From: Pseudorhodobacter aquimaris
GTDB taxonomy: Bacteria; Pseudomonadota; Alphaproteobacteria; Rhodobacterales; Rhodobacteraceae
NCBI RefSeq assembly: GCF_001202025.1
Contig: NZ_LGHS01000067.1
Span: forward strand, 62,001-126,000
DNA: 64,000 bases
Direction of reading: 5' to 3'
Shown: positions 45,244-53,603 of the stretch, in pieces
How positions within the stretch are numbered: the first letter of the stretch is position 1
How the letters are laid out: every line of letters starts with the position of its first letter
Made by a program: the position numbers and the translations under genes
Notes under the pieces: generated by a model
What the model was told of the DNA's origin: nothing
Databases searched by the model: none
What the model saw: the letters and a program-made list of their open reading frames with translations, nothing else

Positions 45244-46529
45244 TGTTCGATCTTTTGGTCAAGGGCGGTACGCTGCCCGATGGCACCCGTGCCGATATCG
45301 GCATTGTCGGCGACCGTATTACCGCCATGGGGCAACTGCCCGATAATGCCGCGCAGGTCATTGATGCGACCGGCGATCTGGTGAGCCCGCCCTTTGTCGA
45401 TCCGCATTTCCATCTGGATGCGACGCTGTCTTATGGCATGCCGCGGCTGAATGCCTCGGGCACGCTGTTGGAGGGGATCAACCTTTGGGGGGAGCTGCGC
45501 GAGATTGCGACTGTGGAGGAGATGATTGCCCGCGCGCTGAACTATTGTGATTGGGCGGTGTCGATGGGGCTGTTGGCGATCCGCAGCCATGTCGATACCA
45601 CGCCTGACCATATGCGTGGCGTCGAGGCGATGCTGGAGGTCAAGCGCATCGTCGCCCCCTATCTTGATCTGCAACTGGTGGCCTTTCCGCAAGACGGGTT
45701 TTACCGCACCAAAACCGGCCGTGAAAACCTGTTGCGCGCGCTGGATATGGGGGTCGAGGTTGTCGGCGGCATCCCGCATTTTGAGCGTACGATGGCCCAG
45801 GGCGCGGCCTCGGTAACCGAATTGGCAGAGCTGGCGGCGGATCGTGGCTTGATGCTGGATCTGCATTGCGATGAATCGGATGACCCCATGTCGCGCCACG
45901 TGGAAACATTGGCCCATGAGGTGACGCGCCTTGGCCTTGGCGGGCGGGCGGCGGCAAGCCATCTGACCTCGATGCATTCGATGGACAATTACTATGTGTC
46001 GAAACTGCTGCCGCTGATCGCGGAATCGGGGCTGGCGGCGATCTCCAACCCGTTGATCAACATCACCATCCAAGGGCGGCATGACACATTCCCCAAACGG
46101 CGCGGTTTGACTCGTGTGCGCGAAATGCAGGCGCATGGCATCCCCGTTGGCTGGGGGCAGGATTGCGTGCTGGACCCGTGGTATAGCCTTGGCACGGCGG
46201 ATATGCTGGACGTGGCCTTTATGGGGCTGCATGTGGCGCAGATGACCTCCCCTGACGAAATGGCCCGTTGTTTTGAGATGGTTACGGCGCAAAACGCGGC
46301 CATCCTGAACCTGCCCGATTACGGGTTGCGGGTCGGGGCGCAGGCCTCGCTGGTGGTGCTGGATGCGGCAGGCCCTGTTGAGGCGCTGCGCCTGCGGCCG
46401 GATCGTTTGGCGGTGGTCTCCAAGGGCAAGCTGGTGTCACAGCGGCCGCGCAATGACGCGCAGCTTTCGCTCTCGGGGCGGCCCGCCTCTTTGCGCCGTC
46501 GCCACCATACCGGAATCACCAAGGCTTGA
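45243..46529 (+). CDS. Cytosine-deaminase-like amidohydrolase (CodA family) with a Cys specificity residue
   Basis: A 428-residue metal-dependent deaminase close in length and sequence to E. coli CodA. The ligands and catalytic residues are all visible: His55 and His57 (HFHLDAT), the pyrimidine-contacting Gln150 (FPQDG), His208 and Glu211 (HCDE), His240 (ASHLTSMHS) and Asp307. The E. coli motif GHDDVFDPWY is GQDCVLDPWY here, so the residue equivalent to CodA Asp314, known to control substrate choice, is Cys308. Cytosine may thus not be the true substrate; isocytosine or another aminated base is possible. ATG 45243 overlaps the permease stop. Importer and enzyme are translationally coupled. 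Confidence 0.83.
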   Translation: MFDLLVKGGTLPDGTRADIGIVGDRITAMGQLPDNAAQVIDATGDLVSPPFVDPHFHLDATLSYGMPRLNASGTLLEGINLWGELREIATVEEMIARALNYCDWAVSMGLLAIRSHVDTTPDHMRGVEAMLEVKRIVAPYLDLQLVAFPQDGFYRTKTGRENLLRALDMGVEVVGGIPHFERTMAQGAASVTELAELAADRGLMLDLHCDESDDPMSRHVETLAHEVTRLGLGGRAAASHLTSMHSMDNYYVSKLLPLIAESGLAAISNPLINITIQGRHDTFPKRRGLTRVREMQAHGIPVGWGQDCVLDPWYSLGTADMLDVAFMGLHVAQMTSPDEMARCFEMVTAQNAAILNLPDYGLRVGAQASLVVLDAAGPVEALRLRPDRLAVVSKGKLVSQRPRNDAQLSLSGRPASLRRRHHTGITKA

Positions 46530-46595
46530 AACGCGGCCCTTGGGGCCCATATCCAAAGCTGAGCGGAGACCCTAGGGCAAGAAAAGGATCAGGAG

Positions 46596-47102
46596 ATGAC
46601 ACAGGAACGTGCCGTTTTGGCGGGAGGATGCTTTTGGGGGATGGAGGATCTGATCCGCAAGCTTCCCGGTGTGATCTCGACCCGTGTGGGCTATACCGGC
46701 GGGGATGTTCCCCATGCCACCTACCGCAACCACGGCACCCATGCCGAGGGAATCGAGATCATCTTTGACCCTTCGCAAACCAGCTATCGTGCGATTTTGG
46801 CGTTTTTCTTCCAGATCCATGATCCGACCACATCGAACCGTCAGGGCAATGATGTGGGCCTGTCGTATCGTTCCGCGATCTACTATGTGGATGAGGCGCA
46901 AAAAGCCGTGGCCGAGGAGGTGATCGCGGACGTTGATGCCTCTGGTCTTTGGCCCGGAAAGGTGGTGACGGAACTTGAACCCGTGGGTGATTTTTGGGAG
47001 GCAGAGCCGGAGCATCAAGATTATTTGGAGCGCCGCCCCGACGGCTACACCTGCCATTTCATACGTCCCGATTGGGTGCTGCCCGAACGCGCCCGCGACT
47101 GA
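46596..47102 (+). CDS. msrA: Peptide methionine (S)-S-oxide reductase
   Basis: A 168-residue cytosolic enzyme that repairs oxidised methionine. The catalytic Cys12 is in [10 protein letters not shown], followed by [12 protein letters not shown] and the [13 protein letters not shown] and [15 protein letters not shown] blocks. Recycling Cys residues appear limited (only CHF near the end besides Cys12), so thioredoxin reduction through one resolving Cys is expected. Strong CAGGAG before ATG 46596. It is 18 bases upstream of selO, and the two probably form one operon. Confidence 0.93.
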   Translation: MTQERAVLAGGCFWGMEDLIRKLPGVISTRVGYTGGDVPHATYRNHGTHAEGIEIIFDPSQTSYRAILAFFFQIHDPTTSNRQGNDVGLSYRSAIYYVDEAQKAVAEEVIADVDASGLWPGKVVTELEPVGDFWEAEPEHQDYLERRPDGYTCHFIRPDWVLPERARD

Positions 47103-47120
47103 CAACCAGGAGGCAATGCC

Positions 47121-48602
47121 ATGACCGCCCAACCCGATTTCGGCTTTGCCTTTGACAACAGCTATGCCCGCGACCTCGAAGGGTTCTATGTGGATTGGCA
47201 AGGAGAGGCGGCCCCGTCCCCCGAGGTGATCTGCCTCAATCTTGCGCTGGCCGAAGAGTTGGGTCTGGACGGCGCGGCCTTGACCGGAGATGAGGGCGCG
47301 CAGATTCTGTGCGGCGCGGTGGCCCCGACGGGCGCGCATCCTTTGGCGATGGCCTATGCCGGGCATCAGTTCGGGGGTTTCTCGCCGCAGCTGGGCGACG
47401 GGCGCGCGCTTTTGCTGGGTGAGGTGATCGACACGCAGGGGCGGCGGCGCGACATTCACCTCAAAGGCTCTGGCCGGACCCCGTTTTCGCGCGGTGGCGA
47501 TGGCAAGGCGGTGCTTGGGCCGGTCTTGCGCGAATATCTGATGGGCGAGGCGATGTATGCATTGGGTATCCCCACCACCCGCGCCTTGGCCGCAACCGCC
47601 ACGGGGCAAAGTGTCATGCGAGACGGTGGCCCCCAACCCGGTGCGGTGTTGGCCCGTGTCGCAGACAGCCATCTGCGCGTCGGCAGCTTTCAGTTCTTTG
47701 CCGCGCGCGGCGAGGTGGCCCGCACCCGGCAACTGCTGGACTATAGTATCGCGCGCCATGACCCCGAACTGGCGGGCAGGCCCGATGCTGCATTGCAGTT
47801 TTTGCGCATTGTTATCAAACGGCAGGCCGGTCTGGTGGCGCGCTGGATGGGGGTGGGGTTTATCCATGGGGTGATGAACACCGATAACACCTCGATTTCG
47901 GGTGAAACCATCGACTACGGGCCTTGTGCCTTTATGGACCAATATGATCCGGCCACGGTGTTTTCCTCAATCGACCGGCAGGGGCGCTATGCCTATGGCA
48001 ACCAACCGGCCATTGCGCGCTGGAACCTTGCGCGGCTGGCCGAAACCCTTTTGCCCTTTTTGTCGGAGGATGAGGAGGAAGCCATCCGCCTTGCTACTGC
48101 CGAGATTGACGGCTTTGTCGCGGAATATGACAGCGCTTGGCTTGCGGTCATGCGCGCCAAGCTGGGCTTGATGGTGGCGCAAGAAGGGGATGCCGAACTG
48201 GCCGCGGCCTTTTTGACCGCGATGGAGGGGCAGGGCGCCGATTTCACCAACAGTTTCCGCGCGTTGTCAGATGTGTTGCGCGGCAATGATCGCGCCTTGG
48301 CCGACCAGTTCACCGATCCACAAGTGGCGTTGGATTGGCAGGACCGCTGGCTTGCGCGCCTTGGGTCGGGGCCCGAAGATACCGGGCGGGTGGCAGCGCT
48401 TGATGCGGCAAACCCGATCTATATCCCCCGCAATCATCTGGTAGAGGCCGCCCTTCAGGCCGCGGCAAAGGGCGATATGCAGCCGTTCGAGACCCTGCAC
48501 AGTGTGTTGGCCGCCCCCTTCACGGCACGCGCGGGACTGGTCGAATATGCACAGCCTGCGCCTGACAGCTTTGGCAGTTACCGCACCTTTTGCGGAACCT
48601 GA
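47121..48602 (+). CDS. selO: SelO (YdiU) pseudokinase-fold protein adenylyltransferase
   Basis: A 493-residue member of the SelO/UPF0061 family, which transfers AMP from ATP to Ser, Thr or Tyr of redox-related proteins. Seen: AYAGHQFGGFSPQLGDGRALLLGE, DIHLKGSGRTPFSRGGDGKAVLGPVLREYLMGEAM, RVADSHLRVGSFQFF, and the flipped active site around GVMNTDNTSISGETIDYGPCAFMD (Asn and Asp metal ligands). The C terminus ends in TFCGT, with Cys where eukaryotic SelO has selenocysteine. AGGAGG precedes ATG 47121. Pairing with msrA suits an oxidative-stress role. Confidence 0.93.
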   Translation: MTAQPDFGFAFDNSYARDLEGFYVDWQGEAAPSPEVICLNLALAEELGLDGAALTGDEGAQILCGAVAPTGAHPLAMAYAGHQFGGFSPQLGDGRALLLGEVIDTQGRRRDIHLKGSGRTPFSRGGDGKAVLGPVLREYLMGEAMYALGIPTTRALAATATGQSVMRDGGPQPGAVLARVADSHLRVGSFQFFAARGEVARTRQLLDYSIARHDPELAGRPDAALQFLRIVIKRQAGLVARWMGVGFIHGVMNTDNTSISGETIDYGPCAFMDQYDPATVFSSIDRQGRYAYGNQPAIARWNLARLAETLLPFLSEDEEEAIRLATAEIDGFVAEYDSAWLAVMRAKLGLMVAQEGDAELAAAFLTAMEGQGADFTNSFRALSDVLRGNDRALADQFTDPQVALDWQDRWLARLGSGPEDTGRVAALDAANPIYIPRNHLVEAALQAAAKGDMQPFETLHSVLAAPFTARAGLVEYAQPAPDSFGSYRTFCGT

Positions 48603-48841
48603 TGCTTTGCGTTGCCTGCTTAAACAGCATCCGCGCGACACGATTTGCATGCACTTCTATCTGAGATAGCTTTTATTTTCAGGCGTTTCGGCTGTGATTT
48701 GCTTAGTATTTCATCAATTTGCCTCTATGTGCTGCAAATTTCAGATGACGGTCTGCGGGCTGTTGCATAAACCCTGACTATTCGCTTTAGTCGTTTCAAA
48801 GCAAGGTGCAGGTTACCTGCCGAAAAGTCAGGGAGAATAGG
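48603..48841 (+). promoter_or_regulatory. Intergenic promoter region of the polyamine-type ABC operon
   Basis: A relatively AT-rich 239-base gap. It contains an inverted repeat GCAGGT-T-ACCTGC at 48808-48820, just before the ribosome site, which could be an operator, and GGGCTGTTGCATAAACC at 48757-48773, which resembles the end of an IS5-type element but has no partner. No gene is supported. Confidence 0.4.
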
Positions 48842-49942
48842 GTGGTCACAGAACCCCAGAACGATGGTTTTGTCGTCTTCGATCATGTGCAGAAAAGCTA
48901 TGATGGTGAAACGCTGGTTGTCAAAGATTTGAACCTGTCCATCGCAAAGGGCGAGTTCTTGACGATGTTGGGGCCGTCCGGCTCGGGCAAAACCACCTGT
49001 CTGATGATGCTGGCGGGGTTTGAGACCGCGACCCACGGGGATATCTTGCTGGACGGCAAGCCGATCAATTCGGTGCCCCCGCATAAGCGCGGCATCGGTA
49101 TGGTGTTTCAGAACTACGCGCTGTTTCCGCATATGACGGTTGGCGAAAACCTGTCCTTTCCGCTCGAAGTGCGCGGCATGGGCAAGTCTGAGCGTGAATC
49201 CAAGATCAAACGTGCGCTGGATATGGTGCAGATGTTTGACTTCATCAACCGCCGCCCCGCACAGCTTTCGGGCGGCCAGCAGCAGCGGATCGCCTTGGCG
49301 CGGGCTTTGGTCTTTGATCCCAGCCTTGTCTTGATGGATGAACCCTTGGGCGCCTTGGACAAACAGCTGCGCGAACATATGCAGTTTGAAATCAAACATC
49401 TGCACGAAAGCCTTGGGATTACAGTGGTCTATGTGACGCACGACCAAGGTGAGGCGCTGACCATGTCGGACCGTGTTGCCGTTTTCAACGATGGCCGCAT
49501 TCAGCAACTCGCCCCCCCGGATGAGCTTTATGAACGTCCCGACAATGCCTTTGTCGCGCAGTTTATCGGTGAGAATAACAAGCTTGACGGGGTGATCGAA
49601 GAAATTTCCGGTGATCAGGCCAAGGTGCGCCTCGCCTCCGGTGAATTGATCGCGGCGACGCCGGTGAATATTGCGGAAAAAGGGGCCAGAACGCTAGTCT
49701 CCATCCGGCCGGAGCGGGTGGAATTCAAGGCCGAAATGATGCCCGCAGGCGCGCATATGATCGACGCCGAGGTGTTGGAGTTTATCTATATGGGCGATCT
49801 GTTCCGCACCCGCCTGCGTGTGGCGGGCCATGATGATTTTGTGATCAAATCCCGAAACACCCAAGGCCAGACGATGTTGCGCCCCGGTGAGAAAATCAAG
49901 ATCGGCTGGGCCCCTGCCGACGCGCGCGCGCTGGTGCCTTAA
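48842..49942 (+). CDS. Spermidine/putrescine-type ABC transporter ATPase (PotA-like)
   Basis: A 366-residue ATP-binding subunit: Walker A GPSGSGKTT, Q-loop FQNYALFPHMTVGENL, signature LSGGQQQRIALARAL, Walker B LVLMDEPLGALD, and a C-terminal TOBE domain (VRLASGELI...VSIRPERVEF). This is the PotA/FbpC group that powers import of polyamines and related ligands. The GTG at 48842 is chosen because AGGGAGA lies six bases upstream; a GTG at 48806 overlaps the inverted repeat. First gene of an ATPase, binding protein, permease, permease operon. Confidence 0.88.
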   Translation: MVTEPQNDGFVVFDHVQKSYDGETLVVKDLNLSIAKGEFLTMLGPSGSGKTTCLMMLAGFETATHGDILLDGKPINSVPPHKRGIGMVFQNYALFPHMTVGENLSFPLEVRGMGKSERESKIKRALDMVQMFDFINRRPAQLSGGQQQRIALARALVFDPSLVLMDEPLGALDKQLREHMQFEIKHLHESLGITVVYVTHDQGEALTMSDRVAVFNDGRIQQLAPPDELYERPDNAFVAQFIGENNKLDGVIEEISGDQAKVRLASGELIAATPVNIAEKGARTLVSIRPERVEFKAEMMPAGAHMIDAEVLEFIYMGDLFRTRLRVAGHDDFVIKSRNTQGQTMLRPGEKIKIGWAPADARALVP

Positions 49943-50023
49943 ACTGCTTGATAAGTAACCTTGATGGGGGAAAGATACCCCCACAAGCAAAAATAAACGT
50001 GTAATCCGAACGGGAGTCTTTCA

Positions 50024-51100
50024 ATGAAAAAACTATTGATCTTATCTACAGCCATCGGTGGTCTCGCGCTTCCTGCTGTAGCACAGGAAGTGAATATCAT
50101 GGGCTGGGGCGGGTCCTATACCGTGAGTCAGGTTGAGGCCTATCACAAGCCCTATGCTGAAAAAACCGGCGCCAAGGTTGTCTCCATCGATGCCGATAAT
50201 CCGGCCACCCCGATCAAGGCGCAGGTTGAGGCGGGCAACGTCACCTTTGACATCGCATCGGTTGAATTTGCCGATGCCGTGCGCTTTTGTGACGAGGGTT
50301 TGCTGGAGCTGATCGACCCTGCCATCCTGACGCCCGCGCCCGATGGCACCGCGGCAATGGATGATTTCCTGCCCGACACCGTGACCGATTGCTTTGTGCC
50401 GACGGATGTTTATGCGACCGTTATCGCTTATGATGGTGCGCGCTATGAAGGTCAGGAAGCACCTGCAACGATGGCGGATTTCTTTGATCTGGAAACGTTC
50501 CCCGGCAAGCGTGGTGCGCGTAAAAACGCCAAGGTTTTGCTGGAAATGGCCTTGATCGGTGACGGCGTTCCCACCGATGAAGTTTACAGCATGCTGGAGA
50601 CCCCCGAAGGGGTGGACCGCGCCTTTGCCAAGCTGGATGAGATCAAATCCGAGATGATCTGGTGGGAAGCGGGCGCGCAGCCTCCGCAGCTTTTGGCGGA
50701 TGGCGAAGTGGCGTTGACCGTGGCTTATAACGGGCGGATCTTTAACGCGAATGTTTCCGAAGGGCGCGAGTTCGAGATCATCTGGGATGGGCAGGTTTAC
50801 GATGTTGAGGGTTGGGTTGTACCAAAAGGCGCGCCGAACCTTGAGACGGCAATGGACTTTATCGCCTATTCCACCAGCACCGAGCCGCTGGCAAAAGCTG
50901 CTGAATGGATCAGCTATGGCCCGCCACGCAAATCCTCGGCACCATTGGTTGGCATGTATCAGGACGGTAAAACCGAAATGGGCCCCAACTTGCCGACAAG
51001 CCCTGAAAACATGGGCAATGCCCTGTTCTCTAATCTGGAATTCTGGGCGGACCGCGATGCAGAGCTGAACGAGCGTTTCAACGCCTGGCTGTTGCAATAA
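50024..51100 (+). CDS. Polyamine-type ABC transporter substrate-binding protein
   Basis: A 358-residue exported binding protein of the PotD/PotF class: signal peptide MKKLLILSTAIGGLALPAVAQ, then VNIMGWGGSYTVSQVEAYHKPYAEKTG, VTFDIASVEFADAVRFCDEGLLE and LADGEVALTVAYNGRIFNAN. The acidic and aromatic residues that grip polyamine amines in PotD cannot be assigned safely, so the ligand could be another amine or amino acid derivative. CGGGAG precedes the ATG. Followed by two strong hairpins that may raise its message level over the permeases. Confidence 0.87.
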   Translation: MKKLLILSTAIGGLALPAVAQEVNIMGWGGSYTVSQVEAYHKPYAEKTGAKVVSIDADNPATPIKAQVEAGNVTFDIASVEFADAVRFCDEGLLELIDPAILTPAPDGTAAMDDFLPDTVTDCFVPTDVYATVIAYDGARYEGQEAPATMADFFDLETFPGKRGARKNAKVLLEMALIGDGVPTDEVYSMLETPEGVDRAFAKLDEIKSEMIWWEAGAQPPQLLADGEVALTVAYNGRIFNANVSEGREFEIIWDGQVYDVEGWVVPKGAPNLETAMDFIAYSTSTEPLAKAAEWISYGPPRKSSAPLVGMYQDGKTEMGPNLPTSPENMGNALFSNLEFWADRDAELNERFNAWLLQ

Positions 51101-51107
51101 CCCTTTT

Positions 51108-51177
51108 GGCCGGGTTTGTGCCCGGCCGATCTGGATGAAACGGTGCGGCCCCACTGCGATTTCAATGGGGCCGCACC
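51108..51177 (+). terminator. Two strong hairpins between binding-protein and permease genes
   Basis: GGCCGGG (51108-51114) pairs with CCCGGCC (51121-51127), then GGTGCGGCCCC (51142-51152) pairs perfectly over 11 bases with GGGGCCGCACC (51167-51177). Neither is followed by a T-run, so they look like partial terminators or 3'-end stabilisers. The rest of the 319-base gap (51178-51419) shows no gene. Confidence 0.65.
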
Positions 51178-51419
51178 ATAACCGAAGTGGCGCAGGAAGT
51201 TGTCTTGATCTCTTGGGGCGGCTCTAACGGGAAGGGCCAGAGTGCATCCTGTTGAACGCCATTTAGGGAATTGAGCGGCATCAAGGAAGCGATGGGGGTT
51301 TACTGCCCGGTGCCATGCGCTGCTGAGCTGATACCACTGGGGGCGCTGTGTCGCGCCCACCGTTTCCAGAAAGCCCCGGCAGAGGGTGATAGCGACTTAA
51401 TCACAGGGACAAAACCGCC

Positions 51420-52682
51420 ATGGCAAACCCCGATATAACCACCGAGACCGAGGTGCTGCGCACCGTGGACGGGCAACCGTTGAAGGCCGCGCTGACCCGT
51501 GCCTCACGTCGGGCCCGCATCCGCGCCTTCGTTCTGGTGGTGCCGCTTTTGATTTTCGTGCTGCTGACATTCGCAGTGCCAATCGGACAAATGCTGTCAC
51601 GGTCCTTCACCGATGACAAGTTTTCCGCCAATATGGTGGAACTGGGAAAATGGTTTGATGCGAATGGCGCCGCCACCCCCGATGAGGCAGCCTATGCCGC
51701 CCTTGCCGCCGATCTGAAAACCGCGTCCGAGGCGCGGACTGCGGGCAGCATCGGTACGCGGATCAACTATGAAATTCCGGGCACACGGTCGCTCTTTACC
51801 TCGACCGCGCGCCGTGCCGACCGGTTGGAGCCGCCCTATAAAGAGGCACTTTTGGCGGCCGATGAAAAATGGGCACGGCCCGATATCTGGGCGGCGATGC
51901 GCTCTGCCTCGGCGGCGGCCACGTTGAATTTCTATCAAGCCGCCCTTGATCGCCAGATCGGGGATAGCGGCAAGTTTGAAGCCGCCCCCGAGAACAGCCG
52001 GATTTACGTCAAACTGTTCATCCGGACGTTCATTCTGTCGGTGGTTATTACCGGCCTGTGTCTTTTGCTGGGCTTTCCGGTGGCGCATTTGCTGGCGGTT
52101 TTGCCACTGCGTCACGCCAGCTTGTTGATGATTCTGGTGCTTTTGCCGTTCTGGACCTCGCTTTTGGTGCGCACGACCAGCTGGATGGTGCTGCTGCAAG
52201 GGCAGGGGGTGATCAATGATGTCTTGGTCAGCCTAGGCATCGTCTCGGAGGAGGGGCGTTTGCAGATGATGTACAACCAGCTTGGCACGATTATCGCGAT
52301 GACGCATATCCTGCTACCCTTCATGATCTTGCCGCTTTATTCGGTGATGAAGACGATCCCGCCGAGCTATGCCCGTGCGGCCCGCAGTCTGGGCGCGACC
52401 AGCTGGACCACCTTTCGTCGGATCTATTTGCCGCAAACGGTTTCGGGTATCGGGGCCGGCGGGATTTTGTGCTTTATTCTGGCGGTTGGGTACTACATCA
52501 CACCGGCCCTTGTTGGCGGCGCGGATGGGACGCTGATTTCCAACCAGATCGCATTCCATATGCAAAAATCGCTGAACTGGTCGCTGGCGGCCGCGCTGGC
52601 CTCGATGCTGCTGGCGGCGGTTTTGATCCTCTATTGGGCCTATGACCGGATTATCGGCATTGATAACATGAAGTTAGGGTAA
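51420..52682 (+). CDS. Polyamine-type ABC permease with large periplasmic insertion (PotB-like)
   Basis: A 420-residue inner-membrane permease, over 100 residues longer than E. coli PotB. Helix 1 (about 37-60) is separated from helix 2 (about 199-220) by some 135 hydrophilic residues rich in Ala, Glu and Arg, where PotB has a short loop. The remaining core is standard, with the EAA-type coupling loop YARAARSLGATSWTTFRRIYLPQT. The insertion should be periplasmic and could touch the binding protein; it is shared by some alphaproteobacterial relatives as far as I know. ATG 51420. Confidence 0.87.
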   Translation: MANPDITTETEVLRTVDGQPLKAALTRASRRARIRAFVLVVPLLIFVLLTFAVPIGQMLSRSFTDDKFSANMVELGKWFDANGAATPDEAAYAALAADLKTASEARTAGSIGTRINYEIPGTRSLFTSTARRADRLEPPYKEALLAADEKWARPDIWAAMRSASAAATLNFYQAALDRQIGDSGKFEAAPENSRIYVKLFIRTFILSVVITGLCLLLGFPVAHLLAVLPLRHASLLMILVLLPFWTSLLVRTTSWMVLLQGQGVINDVLVSLGIVSEEGRLQMMYNQLGTIIAMTHILLPFMILPLYSVMKTIPPSYARAARSLGATSWTTFRRIYLPQTVSGIGAGGILCFILAVGYYITPALVGGADGTLISNQIAFHMQKSLNWSLAAALASMLLAAVLILYWAYDRIIGIDNMKLG

Positions 52683-52689
52683 TCGAGAT

Positions 52690-53601
52690 ATGGCACTTCC
52701 TGTATATGCAGACCGTCTTGAGCGCATCTGGTATTACACCTATCGGGTGCTCTGCGCGCTAATCTTTATCTTTTTGATTGCGCCGATCCTGATCATCATG
52801 CCGCTGTCGTTCAACGTTGAACCCTATTTCACCTTTACGCCGGAAATGCTGCGGCTGGACCCGGACGGCTATTCGATGCGCTGGTATGACAATTTGCTGA
52901 CTTTCGGGATGGCTGCACCCGATGCGCTGCGCGATGGCAGTTGGTGGGCCGATGTCTGGGCCAATGCAAGATGGGTGCAGGCGGCCAAGAACTCTATTGT
53001 CGTGGGGTTCTTTGCGACGATTGTGGCCACGGTTCTGGGGACCATCGCGGCAATGGGCCTGTCGCGGCCTGAAATGCCCTACCGCAAGCTGATCATGGCG
53101 ATCCTGATCTCGCCGATGATCGTGCCGATTATCATCACCGCGACGGGGTTGTTTTTCTTTTACTCCGACATCGGGCTTTCGGGGACCTATTTCGGGCTGG
53201 TCATGGCCCATGCCACGCTGGGTATTCCCTTTGTGATCATCACGGTCACCGCCACGATGATGGGGTTTGACCGCTCGCTTATCCGCGCCGCGCAAAATAT
53301 GGGTGCGGGGCCGGTGACGACGTTTTTCAAGGTGCAACTGCCGTTAATTACGCCGGGGGTGGTCTCGGGGGCGCTCTTTGCCTTTGTCACCTCTTTTGAT
53401 GAGGTGGTCGTGGTCTTGTTCATCGGCAGCCACGAACAGCAAACCATCCCGCGCCAGATGTGGAACGGCATCCGCGAACAGATCAGCCCGTCAATTCTGG
53501 CGGTGGCGACGATCCTTGTGATCTTCTCGATCTGCTTGTTGGCGGTGGTCGAACTGCTGCGCCGCCGGTCCGAACGGTTGCGGGGCGTGACGCCTGCCTG
53601 A
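52690..53601 (+). CDS. Polyamine-type ABC permease (PotC-like)
   Basis: A 303-residue permease with six helices and the EAA-type loop IRAAQNMGAGPVTTFFKVQLPLITPGV. It pairs with the long PotB-like protein seven bases upstream. A loop of about 40 residues after helix 1 (FTFTPEMLRLDPDGYSMRWYDNLLTFG...) is typical of PotC. Its stop lies two bases from the stop of the convergent AEC transporter gene. Confidence 0.88.
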   Translation: MALPVYADRLERIWYYTYRVLCALIFIFLIAPILIIMPLSFNVEPYFTFTPEMLRLDPDGYSMRWYDNLLTFGMAAPDALRDGSWWADVWANARWVQAAKNSIVVGFFATIVATVLGTIAAMGLSRPEMPYRKLIMAILISPMIVPIIITATGLFFFYSDIGLSGTYFGLVMAHATLGIPFVIITVTATMMGFDRSLIRAAQNMGAGPVTTFFKVQLPLITPGVVSGALFAFVTSFDEVVVVLFIGSHEQQTIPRQMWNGIREQISPSILAVATILVIFSICLLAVVELLRRRSERLRGVTPA

Positions 53602-53603
53602 GT

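Noticed and set aside
48757-48773. GGGCTGTTGCATAAACC, resembling a terminal repeat of an IS5-type element
   Set aside because: No matching inverted copy, target duplication or transposase is present nearby; a single 17-base resemblance from memory is not enough.
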